Part shown: positions 39,618-51,800 of the stretch, piece after piece
Numbering within the stretch: the first letter of the stretch is position 1
Layout: every line of letters begins with the position of its first letter
NCBI GenBank assembly: GCA_003260075.1
Contig: QLIY01000427.1
Location: 55,612 to 119,611, forward strand
Length of the DNA: 64,000 bases
Reading direction: 5' to 3'
From: Phallusia mammillata
Taxonomy: Eukaryota; Chordata; Ascidiacea; Phlebobranchia; Ascidiidae
Position numbers and translations under genes: made by a program
Notes under the pieces: generated by a model
The model's database searches: none
What the model was told of the DNA's origin: nothing
What the model saw: the letters and a program-made list of their open reading frames with translations, nothing else

Positions 39618-40104
39618 GACCGTTTCAGTCCCCCAAAACACCTTAAAAAAACACTGCCTCTACATATATAATATAAAAGTTAATTTTCCGAAAGTATACT
39701 TAAACCACAGTATAACCAATTTCTGATGTATTGACACAATAATACTGTTTGATGCAAAATGTCTTCCACAGACCATCACACTACTGAACAACTACCCTAT
39801 GTAGTCTCAATCTTTAACAACTGCCATAAAATAACTATTTTCCTATTCAATGCAAGATTTAATTACTCTACATAGTAAACCTAATTAACCCTTCATCTTT
39901 GTGTAGGTTCTCTTTGGTATCACAGTCCCTGCAAGTGTTGGTATGGTGGTTGCATGCATTTCATGGCTTCATGCAGTCGTGAATCCAATCATATATGGCT
40001 ATCTGAACTCACAATACAGAAGGGAATACACCCGAATTGTCCACTGCCTAACTCAGAAAATCTTTAAGAAAGAGAAAGACCAAAACTGCAACCACAAACG
40101 GTGA
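35228..40104 (+). CDS. Class A GPCR, Tre1/moody/GPR84-like, long third intracellular loop
   Basis: Exons: 35228-35339, 35702-35904, 36527-36654, 36920-37011, 37439-37511, 37687-37847, 37983-38099, 38322-39138, 39300-39417, 39907-40104; complete at 672 aa. The short N-terminus has N-glycosylation sequons (N2, N19). TM1 (~42-66) contains GNGLTVWAYARN. TM2 starts FNILIANLCLVEL, close to GPR84's FNLLIANLTLADL. TM3 ends in NRY (138-140) instead of DRY; NRY is typical of Drosophila Tre1/moody. Cys114 and Cys191 fit the conserved TM3-ECL2 disulfide. TM5 is ~206-228, TM6 ~583-606, and TM7 has NPIIY (633-637). Loop 3 spans ~230-578, mostly in one 817-bp exon. It is acidic/Ser-rich, then basic, with basophilic kinase-type sites (RRKKSLSAP, KKRNSLW). 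The ligand is unknown; GPR84 senses medium-chain fatty acids, and Tre1/moody act in migration and glial barriers. Subfamily assignment is by motif only. Confidence 0.95.
37057..37250. repeat. Copy pair joined by C-run 37153-37162
   Basis: aatgatatacattccatac... recurs at 37163-37250, with an extra ctctatat in the second copy, in a GPCR intron. Confidence 0.9.
39413..39524. repeat. Copy pair joined by C-run 39464-39473
   Basis: The 51-base segment from the end of GPCR exon 9 (ttctg|gtaaggaaatttg...) recurs at 39474-39524, so the copy carries a second exon-end/donor. Confidence 0.9.
39525..39615. repeat. Run of 91 C in a GPCR intron
   Basis: This is the longest homopolymer in the window. It directly follows the copy pair 39413-39524 and precedes gggaccgtttcag. 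Unlikely to be genuine at this purity. Confidence 0.85.
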
Positions 40105-40342
40105 TATGCTGGGCAAAGTAGAATGTTAAAAAAATTGAGGTTATTCTGTTGAATCAGTCGGAAGAGGAATTTATGGGGGGTTGCGTACTCCAATGAAAAC
40201 AGATACACTGATACAGTGCTCATGATACGAAATTTCAACAAGTAGCAAACTCAAAACAAGAATATATATCTAACGCACTGCAACTTTCTAACAAGTTACG
40301 TTGATTTGACCACAAAAAAACAGACATACGCACAGGATTTTC

Positions 40343-40712
40343 AATAAATACATTGTTTGAGGAATGTTATGTGTATATGAAATAAGCTATGTGTATATAT
40401 TCACCACATCGTTATCCCAGACACAACATTACTCACATGCTCTACATGCAACTTTACACATTACAGGTGTCATCATAAGAGATTTGCTTTACCACTGAAC
40501 ATGTGTACATGATAAAATTGCTGAGCATTTTTTTGATTTTTGTGCAAGAAGACATTATTATTATTGATAGACCTTTCATACTGTGGTTTTGCGCATTTAT
40601 GTAATTTGAAATTAATTTTACACTGAATTGTGTTAATCATTTTTGTATTTTATTTTTTAAATTAAGTTCTCTATCAAGATAAAAACATTTGTTTTGTTTA
40701 CCTATAAATAAA
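40343..40712 (+). promoter_or_regulatory. Two AATAAA poly(A) signals in the GPCR 3' UTR
   Basis: AATAAA occurs at 40343-40348 and again at 40707-40712, about 240 and 600 bases after the receptor stop codon. The second is followed by AT-rich sequence without further signals nearby. Either or both could define the mRNA end, giving a short or a long 3' UTR. Confidence 0.45.
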
Positions 40713-41281
40713 ACACAATGCCTAAAATGCAGAATTTCTCTTGAGACAAAAATATTATATATATACTTTTTGCAAAGTTTTTCCAAACACTTTTACGATT
40801 AAAAAAAGTTCATAGTTTTTTTTATGTTTTATACATCCTGGGAAAATCATGTCTACAGGATTGAAAGTTTATGGTTTACTTTCAAACAATTTATAAATTT
40901 GTTAAGAAACAAAACTGGCTTTGGCCATAGCTATTTACCAGGTCTTGCCTGAACATAACATAATTAAAGCTTTGTTTGCAGAACTCTGGCATATTTTGCC
41001 CTCACCACAAAAATGCACTGTGGCCTGTTTAACCACCATAAAGGTCAACCTCTTTTTTGGTTTCCATGCTAAGAAGAGAACTGTAACATAACATTTTGTG
41101 TAAATTTGTGCCCAGCTTAAAAGCCAATGTAATTGTTTACAATGAAATACCAATTCCACGTTATATCAGGAATGATGCATATTCTTAAAGTAGGATAAAA
41201 CAATTACATACCAAACACAGCCGGTATCAGTTTAGACATCAAACATGCACTAGCATTAATGCAGTGGGATAAGGTACATAA

Positions 41282-41757
41282 CAGGGGTCTCAAACACGTG
41301 GCCCGCGGGGCGCATGCGGCTATCCAAGGGTTTTTGCGTGGCCCGCGATGCAACTTTTAGAAGTTATGTGTTTTAGTTAGGCGGAATAACTTGTCAGGCC
41401 AGTGAATTTACATGATACAATCATTCTCTATTGGTGGTATATGCAACATTTTTACAGGTTGATTGAACAAGCCCATTTTTAAAATCAGCAATTCTGATTG
41501 TTGTGTCATACTTTATACATTGTTGCATCATTGTAGGCCATTGTTTCCACACAAAGCAATATAGTTGACACTCTCACTTTGATACACTGTATATCTGTTT
41601 GTTATTTATTACAATACTGTTTTTTAATGTAGCTAATGGCATAAATGAACATTTTACTTTTTGATCTTGCAATTTTTTTTTGTATATCAATAGTGCGGCC
41701 CGACTTACTTAAAAGTTTGTTTTTGGTCCCCAAAGTAGTCTGAGTTTGAGACCCCTG
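41282..41757. mobile_element. hAT-type MITE, 476 bp, with GGCCCGCG-rich ends
   Basis: The 14-bp terminal inverted repeat CAGGGGTCTCAAAC is perfect at both ends (41282-41295 and 41744-41757). The flanking octamers are gtacataa and gtatataa, an 8-bp target duplication with one mismatch. Next to the left end is a GC-rich patch (gtggcccgcgggg), with a gcggcccg near the right end, a known feature of some animal hAT ends. No transposase is encoded. Confidence 0.85.
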
Positions 41758-43874
41758 GTATATAACATATGTACAAAAGTAATGGTCCAAGTTTATGATA
41801 TTGATATGTATGCAAAACATTGTTTTTTAAAATCACAACAAGTTACAAACCAATACACAGACAACAAGGGGCAAACAGCAAGCCTGGCAAACCAAACGAC
41901 AATAAAAAAACCTGTATATTTTCCATGGATAAAGTTTTTCCATTAGAAGAAGGGCGAGGTCTGCAATGCCCAGCCACTGAACATTCTTCATTATCATTTT
42001 CAGCCATTCACACAGAATAAAAAATGTATGCACTGATTACAAACCTACAAATCTCCATAAGAGACACAACCAAGACAAAAGTGCTGAAGCTGATAAAAAG
42101 ACTCCATTAAATATTTATACATGTACAGAACAGTGTCTGCCAGCAGCAGACGGCAGATAGAAAATAAAAGGGACTTAAAATGTTTAAACCTAGAATACAC
42201 AAATTTACACTGTACATTGTGCCTGTGCCATTTTGTATATTCTGTTAAAACCTGTCGTAACATATGGCCAATGTTTGCAAAGTTCATCTCTACAAAAGCA
42301 AATACAAAACCTTTAACAGTTTGAACAAAGAGGAAAAGGTCAAATATAAGTACATACTAAAACATTGCCACATTATTGGTAATTGTTTTTTTAATTTCAA
42401 TTAAATAACAGACCATGCACAAATAATAAACCACATACTGGTATGAACCCATGTTTGTAGAAAAAAGGGTGCAGGGTTTCATAACCAAACATTCTATTTG
42501 TGAAATTATCAACAAAATCTTAACGACAATTTCAGGAACAAAGGAAAATCAATTTGACAAAAATTTATTCAAGCTTGAAAACTCCAAAGGCATTATAACA
42601 AGGTACTCTTCATAATCTATAAATAAAGTTATGTGATTACACGCTTGTTATATGTCAAGATTGTTGTTGGTCAATTTTATCCCAATATAAGCTTATTTAA
42701 TTTGTCACTTGAATGAACTACATATGTATATGCATGTTTATCTTTCGTGCAAATTGTTTTAATGAATTAAAAAGTACATTTCCAAACATCGATACAGTTT
42801 TTTGACATTTTTATGTACAATTAAACATGAAAGAAAAAAATAACAACACAAACCATGACCAAATGCATTAATTACTGCCTGAAAAAAAAACCGATTACAA
42901 ACCGGCAAATACTTTCTATTTCTACTTATATGGGATGATGCAAATTGCAAACCCCTCAACCAAATAACATGTGAAAAAACTTCATACCACTGACGATTGA
43001 ATGGTAAAAGAATAAATAGACACATGTTTATTCCAAAATAAACCACCTAACACAAACAAGTTGGTGGTTTGTTAAAAGTTATTTTACAAACTAAACGTGC
43101 TGGGCTGCTGGCTACGGTTTTCAATTTGCGTCAAATCAATTTTACATGACATCCTTAGAATTAAATCAGTTGCAGAAACGTTCTTAATAAGTTGTAAACA
43201 TTTTTTATTTCGAAAAAAGCCAAGAATTTTTTTAATTTATGATTTGTTTTCGCAAATTCTTCAAGTAAAATACGCTTCGATTGTTCTTGCTAAATGATCC
43301 GTGACAGACCTTTCCAGACCTAACACTTGGGGGTCACGAGAGTATTAGACTTTCGCTTTTTGTTGATATTAAAACGATTAGCGATCAACCACTTTGCCAA
43401 CAAGTGTTTACCTTCAAACAATTAAAATATCTACTACATTAAACAGGATTACTGTGTTGTTGAAATACTTGTTTGAACAACCCTTTCCTAAATTATTTTT
43501 TGTCAGAATGTTTGCTGCGCTATCCTCTGACTCCCAAGTATGGATCTATTGATGCACTTTTTCAACATGTGTTAGTTGAAAAAAGCTGTGTATTTAACCT
43601 TGGTGAAAGTTACCTGATTTTCATTGAATGATGTGAGGGCTATATTACTGACTGCTAGACCATGAAAAATGGTGGGGTGGGGTAGTTGCAAATTGGCAGT
43701 GTTCTCTGAACCCTGATAGAACGCAACTGACATTAAGTTAACCACTAAGCCTGTTTTGTAGGCACTTAAAAACAAAAAATAGACTTATGATGTTACATTT
43801 TATCGGTAATGTGGCAATGGGATGTGCAGCAAATTGCCACGAATGTAATTGTTTTCAGAAGAGTATCTGTTTGT

Positions 43875-43942
43875 AACAAATTTGTCGTTCAACTGGTGTA
43901 ATGCTTTTGTTAACATTACACCAGTTGAACGACAATTTTGTT
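43875..43942. repeat. 29-bp near-perfect hairpin
   Basis: The arms 43875-43903 and 43914-43942 (AACAAA.TTGTCGTTCAAC... and its complement) differ at one position and are separated by a 10-nt loop. No coding sequence overlaps. It could be a palindromic transposon remnant, or a transcribed hairpin if a promoter exists. Confidence 0.8.
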
Positions 43943-45866
43943 AAATATGCAACCTGGTGGACGAAACGCTTGTTCGGTATTTTCTTTGGCTGTTGTTTAC
44001 CAATAAACTATAGGCCTACAGATTAAGACACTTCATTAAGCAGCGCTGTTTTATTATCAAAAATCTCTACACACAAAACATCGTGCAAAAGCAACAGTGA
44101 GCTGATTGAATTGGCGTCTAGCACTATAGAGTTTTACACCAGGAAGGCATTTTAAAAGCCGCCAACTTTACACTTCACTGTTTCTTGTTGCTTTTCTGTC
44201 CACGAACAAAATAGAAACTTTGTAACACACAAATACAAGCACAGTGACAACAGTGAACAAGTCGAATAGTTGTAAGCAAATCGGGATTCTGATGGGATGA
44301 AGACAAAGTGCGATCTAAACAGGATACTGGGAGTGTTTTTCCTGCCGAACCGAGTGAGCATGTAACGTATAACTTATTCAACATTACATAAACATCCGGC
44401 AGCATTCAAAATAGAGTGAGAAAATGTAGTACCTACAAAGGTGACGCAAAAGCAAACAGGACAAAACCAAGGCGGTTTATACCGACACCGACTTCTGGAA
44501 CTAAAATGCTGCTATGTTGGATACCACGTTACGGATCACCAAAAGTGGGTCTCTGAAGCGAAAAAAATACAAGCACATAGTAATGCAGAACAATTTTTCT
44601 ATGAGATGTTGTTTGTTGTTGAGGTTTGTGTTCTTAAAAAGTTGGATTTTTTGGAATAAAGACAAATGCAAATGGACGCTTTTATCCAGTCTTTTGGCAT
44701 AAACTAAGGGTGCAACCAATTCAAATCCCCAAATGGCTGTTACAAACAAACGCCAGAAAGTTGCTCAAGCAACACGACGCATCGGACCGCTTGCCTCTAG
44801 CGGTCGTCATGGCGACGCTTCTGACAACGACATGATTACGCGAATAAATTATACAATTGCCTAAGAAACAACAACAGCACGACTAGCAGCAGTATAAAAC
44901 GAAACAAACAGGCAGAATATCACCCTAATGTAATAGGATATTGCAAAAAAGTATAGGGCTGGGGGCATGAAAGTAAGGGAATTGTTCTATTGAAAAGTCT
45001 GAGCCTTACTTTGCAGTTATAAAGCAGTTAATCATGAACCTATGATCATTGTTTGATAAATATGTATCAATAGTATGAAGAAATTCATTCAGGTTTAAAA
45101 ATATAATAAATATGATCAACACGAACAAATTGGACAATTTTGCCAAAAATGTGCAGAATAATGTTGTAGTTCGGCCTAAGGGAAACATATGGTGCAGCGC
45201 ATTCTTACAACGTTTAAGACCTTTCAAGCATTGAACATCGGATTAAAGAGATTAAAGGCAACAGCACCTAAAAGTGAAATGTCGGTAAGTGTACCGAAAA
45301 TATGAGATGCTCAAACTGAAATCGGACACTGAATTTTGTCAAAAAAATTGTTTGCTGAATTTTTTTCAACGAAAGTGAAGCGCGGGCAGAGTACGCTGAT
45401 TTGAAGTACATATTTCGTGTAATGTACGTTAAAATAAGGGAAATTTGAACTTTGGCCATATAAATAAACAGAGATTGTACAGGTTTTTAACGTACACCAA
45501 AACCAAAAATACAGAATAAATAGATGATGTAAATCCAACCTGGTAAAAATAATTGACAAATCTGTTTTTTCAAAAGTACTCAAGTTGCACAAACCGTATC
45601 ACCAAGTCGAGCCAATCAAGCATTCTTATTCTCACAAAAAAAGCTTGACTTAAACCAAGAAAACGTGTCAGCGCGCAACAAAAACCATCAATTGCAAACT
45701 CTTATTGAAAACAATCGCGTTCAAGCTTGTAGCAGTTAATGGCACCTTGCAGGTACGCCGGCGTCTACAAGCTGGGCCAGATACGGGATTATCTATCCTG
45801 TACCAGTCCGGACATTTCTGCTCTCCTTGCTCCGGAACAGCAAATAGCATTTTGTTATAAGTGGTG

Positions 45867-48800
45867 CTAAGATGGCGATTGGACCACTTGAAAAACTTTA
45901 GAATGCCCGCTGTACGGGTAAACGTACTGAGTTATGCTCTTGTAGTGTCCGTGGTGGTTAATTCGGTAGTGGCCACTTGGAGTGTCGGGACCAATGTCCC
46001 ATGTTATCTTGACCTCGCTCAGGGCCCAAAATGTGGATGTGCGCGTCCAAATGTACCTGAAACAAGCATCAAACGATATTATAATTGACAGGTAATCAAA
46101 ACCCCAATCAAAAACCTGGAGCCATACATTCAATGACCATTTTTAAGAATAAAGGTTTTTCTCACGACCTTATCAAATAGAACGATCAAAAAGTCCGATT
46201 TTACTGCCCAAATTCTCCTATTTTTACGGACCAATTTTTACTGATTTAGTGTATTTGTACGGAGAGTCTACTTTATAAATTTCAGTTCATTTTATACCAA
46301 CTCCAAAAACACTCACTTGGTGTCCCAAGACGAATCAGTGCGAACAACTTGCCATGTTCCGTCTTCCAATTCACGCTCAATGGTCAAGAATGTGATGTTG
46401 TTCTGCAATAAACCAAAGACGTTCTAAATGAAATGCAACTTGTCAGAAAGCAAAAAAGATGTTGCCATTATTACCGTAGGACTATTTCTTGGATTTCCAG
46501 CTTGAAATTCGACTGATACGGTGTCGCCCTAAAACGTAAAAGACATGAAATTTTATCAAGAGCTATTGGTTTCAGGGAGCAAATACGATTAATGTATAAT
46601 TGCCAACAAATGAAATATTCACTAAAGGTGCCAAATTTAGTCTTCATTATTATCCTACTTACTGGTGAATAAGATTCGTTGACATCCTTAAGAACATCGC
46701 CCATTGAACGGAAAGTTCCTGATCTGTCGTGAACAACTCCAGGCAACAAAGACCACAAATTGTCCTTAATGTCTTTAGCTTGCGTTTCTTGCGAAAGCGG
46801 AATATTCTGGAAAACGACAAAGTATTAAATATACTCAAACAACCACAAATGATCTGGGTTGTCGTGTTGTCTCAGTTAAAAACACCGCTAAAGCTTTTTT
46901 CGAGACAAATTGGTGTAAGTGTCGAAGGTTAATACATACACACGCATCGCACCTTGGCAGAAGCGAGAGCCAGTTTCTTGTACTGTTGAACGTATGCCTG
47001 CAGCGTAAGTGGTCCGTATATTGTCGATGCACCTTCGTACCTCTGGACCTGCAAGGCAAAATGAGTGTCGTAAATTTTGCTCCAATCGTATCACTTGTAC
47101 AACGTGGATTAAGCTGGGAATGCTATTGGGTGATCCTACTCACGTGATATTCTTCGAACGTGGCGATGTAGTCGGAGTAAGTGTTTGCGAGTCCAGCAAT
47201 CACCGTTTCGAACTTCTCGTTGGGAAAAACTTGAGCGAAAGTCTTAAACAAAAACCAATGATTAAAAAAATAATGTTAGTCAGTAATCAACTTCAATACC
47301 TAAGTCAACAACTCCAGAAAAACATGTGTAGACCCTATACGTGTGTAAGCAAATTTATTGTAGGAGTCCCCACCTTCAAAACACCCTCGTTGAGTCGCCT
47401 TCCGGACATCGTTGTAAACTCCCCTGGCACAGCTGATATCAGTAGCTGTCCTATCCTTATAAGTTGAGTGTCTACCACGTCGGGTTGCCACGAGTACGGT
47501 CTTTTCATCTGGAAATGCGAAAGTGAAGGTTAGGTTAGGCCTTCAACAATAAACAAAAAAACACTGCATGACCAATCACATGTGGGACCTGCGGTACAAA
47601 CGGGCTTTCTGCTACCTGGGTGACACGAAAGGGAGTTTACAGTGCGTTTGTTTCGCACACGTTATATGCCATTTAAAATATGTGGTATTTTAAAAACGTT
47701 TAATACTGTTAATTCCTTCTTCCAAGTCGCCCTTTTAGCAAAACGCCGATCGCGATGACCGGTAAAGCCTTCACAAGGTTCGCGACCTTAAGTAACACGC
47801 TTTCATACTTTACATACCTCCCCAGTATCAAGTAGTATGGGTTTCGGGTAATGACAATCTTTTTGCTCTTGGCTCGGCGAATGAAGGAAGCCACCTATTA
47901 ATTTCCAGAAGGCGTTTCCCGTTTTATCTCCCTGTTTGAAGTCGAATGCCCCAGGTCCATCAGTGGTGCCGGCGGCAAAACTGAATCCCATTGCCGGCTT
48001 GCAAGTCCGCGAAGTGTGTGTCGAATTGATGTCCACTGATTGGTTGGTCATGTCGACGTACTGGTGAACAGCCACCACTGGCCCTTCCACCATCAGGGAA
48101 GCGTTGTTGTAAAGATCCTATATGAGAAACAACGTTGGTTTACCAAGTATTTTGGGTAAAGTCACAAGTTATTGCGTTTGGAAAATCGAATTGAGTACCT
48201 CTTTGCCACCCCACTTTATGACAGAAGACAAAATGTGAGATGAATTGTTCTTGGCAATAACGGAATTTACTATACACCAAAAAGTAACAACCTGACAAAG
48301 ACACGCAAGTTCTCTTCGTTAGTTTTTAATCTTTTATGGCACCGCTTTATATAGATTCCTTCGGCCACATTCTTTGTTTGTTTAAATGCCAAATTCCTGA
48401 TAAAACACTCACACAAAATAAACCTACCATAGCTTTGTGAAACTGGTTGTTGGCAATAATTTTGGTGCTCTCAAACATGTCCTTCCCAGGTCCTGATGCG
48501 ATGCAGTTTTGAACTTTGCCGTTGCATGTGCTGTGCAGGTTGTCACAGGGCAAACCTGACGAAAACAAAAAGGTTTACACTCGAACTATAGATTCAAGCT
48601 GATTGTTTTTGTCATTCAATTAATTTTCACAAGTTGTTCGAATATTTGTTCGTACATTTTTGATTCACCAAAGTCTAAGCTAGAGTGTCTCATTGGCGTG
48701 TGCATTAACAGGCATTATAATCATTTTTTCTTTCCAGGTCCCTATAGCACAGGCCTTCAGGTTGGGTTTTTGGTTTGCCACTCTTTTTAGATGGATACTG

Positions 48801-51800
48801 ATACTGTAAACATTAGCCTTTTGTTGCCACCAATCAACACAACACCCGCACAGTTTTATCCACACAGATTAAATCAAAACACGCCTACATCCACATCGGC
48901 CCACCTGTGTCTATGCAATGCGGCCCTCTAGTGTTCGGTGAGACATCGCCTTCATTGCTTTGTGCGAAGGCAGCTACGAAGTTGCTATCACCAGGAAGAG
49001 AATCAGGATCCATGGCTTGCTCAAACAACAACTCAGCGTAGCCTAAAAAAAGTTCAAAAAATTAGTTTGAATCTGAAACTGAGTTCACAAGATCAATTTA
49101 TCTTAGATTTCCTTGTCTTCAGTGAAACATTCCTGGTTGGCTTGGCGATCGTTCTACCAATTTACGAAAATAAGGAAGCGAAACCAAGAAGTTGGACGAT
49201 TTGTTACATTTAAAAATGGTTGGGCTAATTAGTAAGCGACTGGTTTTATTACCATCGTACAGAAACTATTTTTTAGCATATTCATACTCACCCTTGTTGT
49301 CTCCGCTAATAAGTGAATTGCTGTTGTTCATGCTTGTGCAGTGAACGGCAAACCAGTTGATCATTCCGACACCTGAAGGCACAAACACAAATATTACGCT
49401 AAAAACAAAATGCTGAATCCGAATTCGGGTCAATATTGTAAGACAGAAATTATAACACATACTAACTTCAATGTGATGAAAATTAAAGTTGCGTGGAAAA
49501 TTAGATTGCAATAAAGTAGTGGATTCTTACCTCGACCGTCCTTGTCAACAAACTTCAACAAAGTCATTTCCTTGTCCACATTGTATGCGTACCTAAAAAC
49601 AACCATAGGTTATAAGAAGAGTTCCGCTTGATGCGCACACGAGTCCAAGCTTTTGCAGGCTGCAGAAAACGCAAATTGTTCTTTACTCCAATAGTAAAGC
49701 ATTCAGTACCAAAGTAATCGCTATTGATATACCAAACATTGTCCGTTTGAGAGTGGGTTAAACGACCCCTTTGACAAATGTATTGGACTTATACCAAGAA
49801 GAGGCATGGAAATTGCAACTTTTAAAGTCTGAAAGTAAAGCCCAGTAATCGAATAGAAAAAAGGCAATTGCAGTTTTTGATAATCTTTTTTAGCTAACAA
49901 AGAATTGCGTGGCAGCAAAAGTCACCGGCATTTGTTTTGGCTAGCTATCGAATACACAGTTCAATTTTGTGTAATCTTTTGACAATTACTCCATTTGTTG
50001 TATTTTTGCTTGAACCTTTTTATTAATGCATATCTAGCATTCAGGTTATAAAACGCTGAAGATTTTACGTTAGTGTATGGCCTAACCATTCCTAAATAAA
50101 AACCCGAAATATAACGCGGCCAGTGTTTTCAATGGAACGTTCCCTACATACGCCTCCCCTCCCTGGAGTCTTCCAGCAACACTGCCAATTTCATTTCCCA
50201 TGAGAACATATCGTAGACACAATCATGCAACATGTGGCAAAATGCTCAATGTAAATCGAAGTGATTTAATCAAAGACGATATCCGAAGGTCATTCAGTTA
50301 ATAGGCCAAAAAGCACGATACATTTGATCGTGAAACAGTTGATATGTTTTTGTGCCACAAAAGCATTGAGTTAATGGTGGCTGTGGACGTATGACAAAAA
50401 TATGTCTAATCTAGGCGCCTTTATGGTCATGACCGTGTAAAACAGTTTCAAATTTCAGACCTGTCTATTGAAGTAAAAAACAAACTCCTTTAAAACGCAT
50501 TAAAATTACTTGTTTCGGGAACTTCAATGGCCAAACCTATCGTATTTCCAACTAACAAAGCTATCCAATGCAACTGTTAAGTTGTACAAATTTGTGTAGT
50601 TAAATCATCAACATCTGAACGTGGAATAGTGTATACGTTTTTTGTCCCAAAACCTTAATGGTGGCTGCACATCGTCACATAGCAAAAATGTATAAGCATC
50701 TAGGCTCCTCTCAGGGCCCCCCCCCCCAAACCTATCGTATTTCCAACTAACAAAGCTATCCAATGCAACTGTTATGTTGTACAAATTTGTATAGTTAAAT
50801 CATCAACATTTCAACGTGGAATAGTGTATACGTTTTTTGTGACCAAAACGTTAATAGTGGCTGCACATCGCCACCACATAGCAAAAATGTATAAGCATCT
50901 AGGCTCCTCTCAGTTCATAACTGCATCCCACAGGTTTAAATTTTAGCCATACCTATTCAATTAAAATCAAACTCCTGTTTAACTTTACGCAGACACCACG
51001 ATCTGATAATCTCACCTTTTTCTTTCACTTTCCGGATTGTTAAGGTAAGCGGATGGACTTCGGTTGATGTTGGAATCCAATAGTTCTCCCTTGTTAATCA
51101 GAATGTGACCAGGTGCCAGATTGTCGTGCGCGATCCTCACGCTCTGTGTAGAAGAAAACAAAACAAAGGCGTTAACATTGACAAACCCGTTCCATTGATC
51201 AGCCGAAATAAAGCTGTCAAGGGCGTTGCCAACTGATAGTCCTTCATGTTTGCTAAACGAAAAAGAGAACAGTGTATTCAGAACGTTGTAAAAGAGACCG
51301 CATATATAACGCACAAAGATTAAACGAAAATTTGCCAACGCACCCCCCCCCCAAAAGAGAACAGTGTATTCAGAACGTTGTAAAAGAGACCGCATATATA
51401 CCTTATCGGCAAATGTATTTCTAATAACTCTTCGCAGAAAGATTAAACAAAACTTTGCCAATATTAATGATGGGGCATGTTTCTGTTCCACAAGATGTGA
51501 CAACAGAAACAGAAAGCTAATTTCATCCAAACTGGACCATTTTAGATGATTGCGTGAATTTTGTCAAACATTAAGTAAAAAGTAGCTTTTATTTAAGTGA
51601 ACGTGTCTTCTGTTCACTAATGAAAGTAGATGGTAGAATACATAAGACCTAGAGAATTTTTAAAAGTGCTACAGTTTGCCTCTGCGAACCAAATTCCCAA
51701 GATCAAGTCACCATTAAGAAGGCGTCTCGCCTAAGCTACGCAAAACCAAACATCCCTATTCTCCAAAACAACAAAAATATGCGCGGCCGAAAAACCTCGG

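Larger units (their letters stand above)
40105..45866. other. GPCR 3' UTR and intergenic DNA
   Basis: Convergent interval between the receptor and the ceramidase stop codon. It holds poly(A) signals, the 476-bp hAT MITE and the 29-bp hairpin. The short ORFs here look random. Confidence 0.7.

Noticed and set aside
51012-51530. 172-aa minus-strand ORF
   Set aside because: Only its last ~43 residues (51016-51143) are a ceramidase exon; the rest is intron read-through including a stitched copy.
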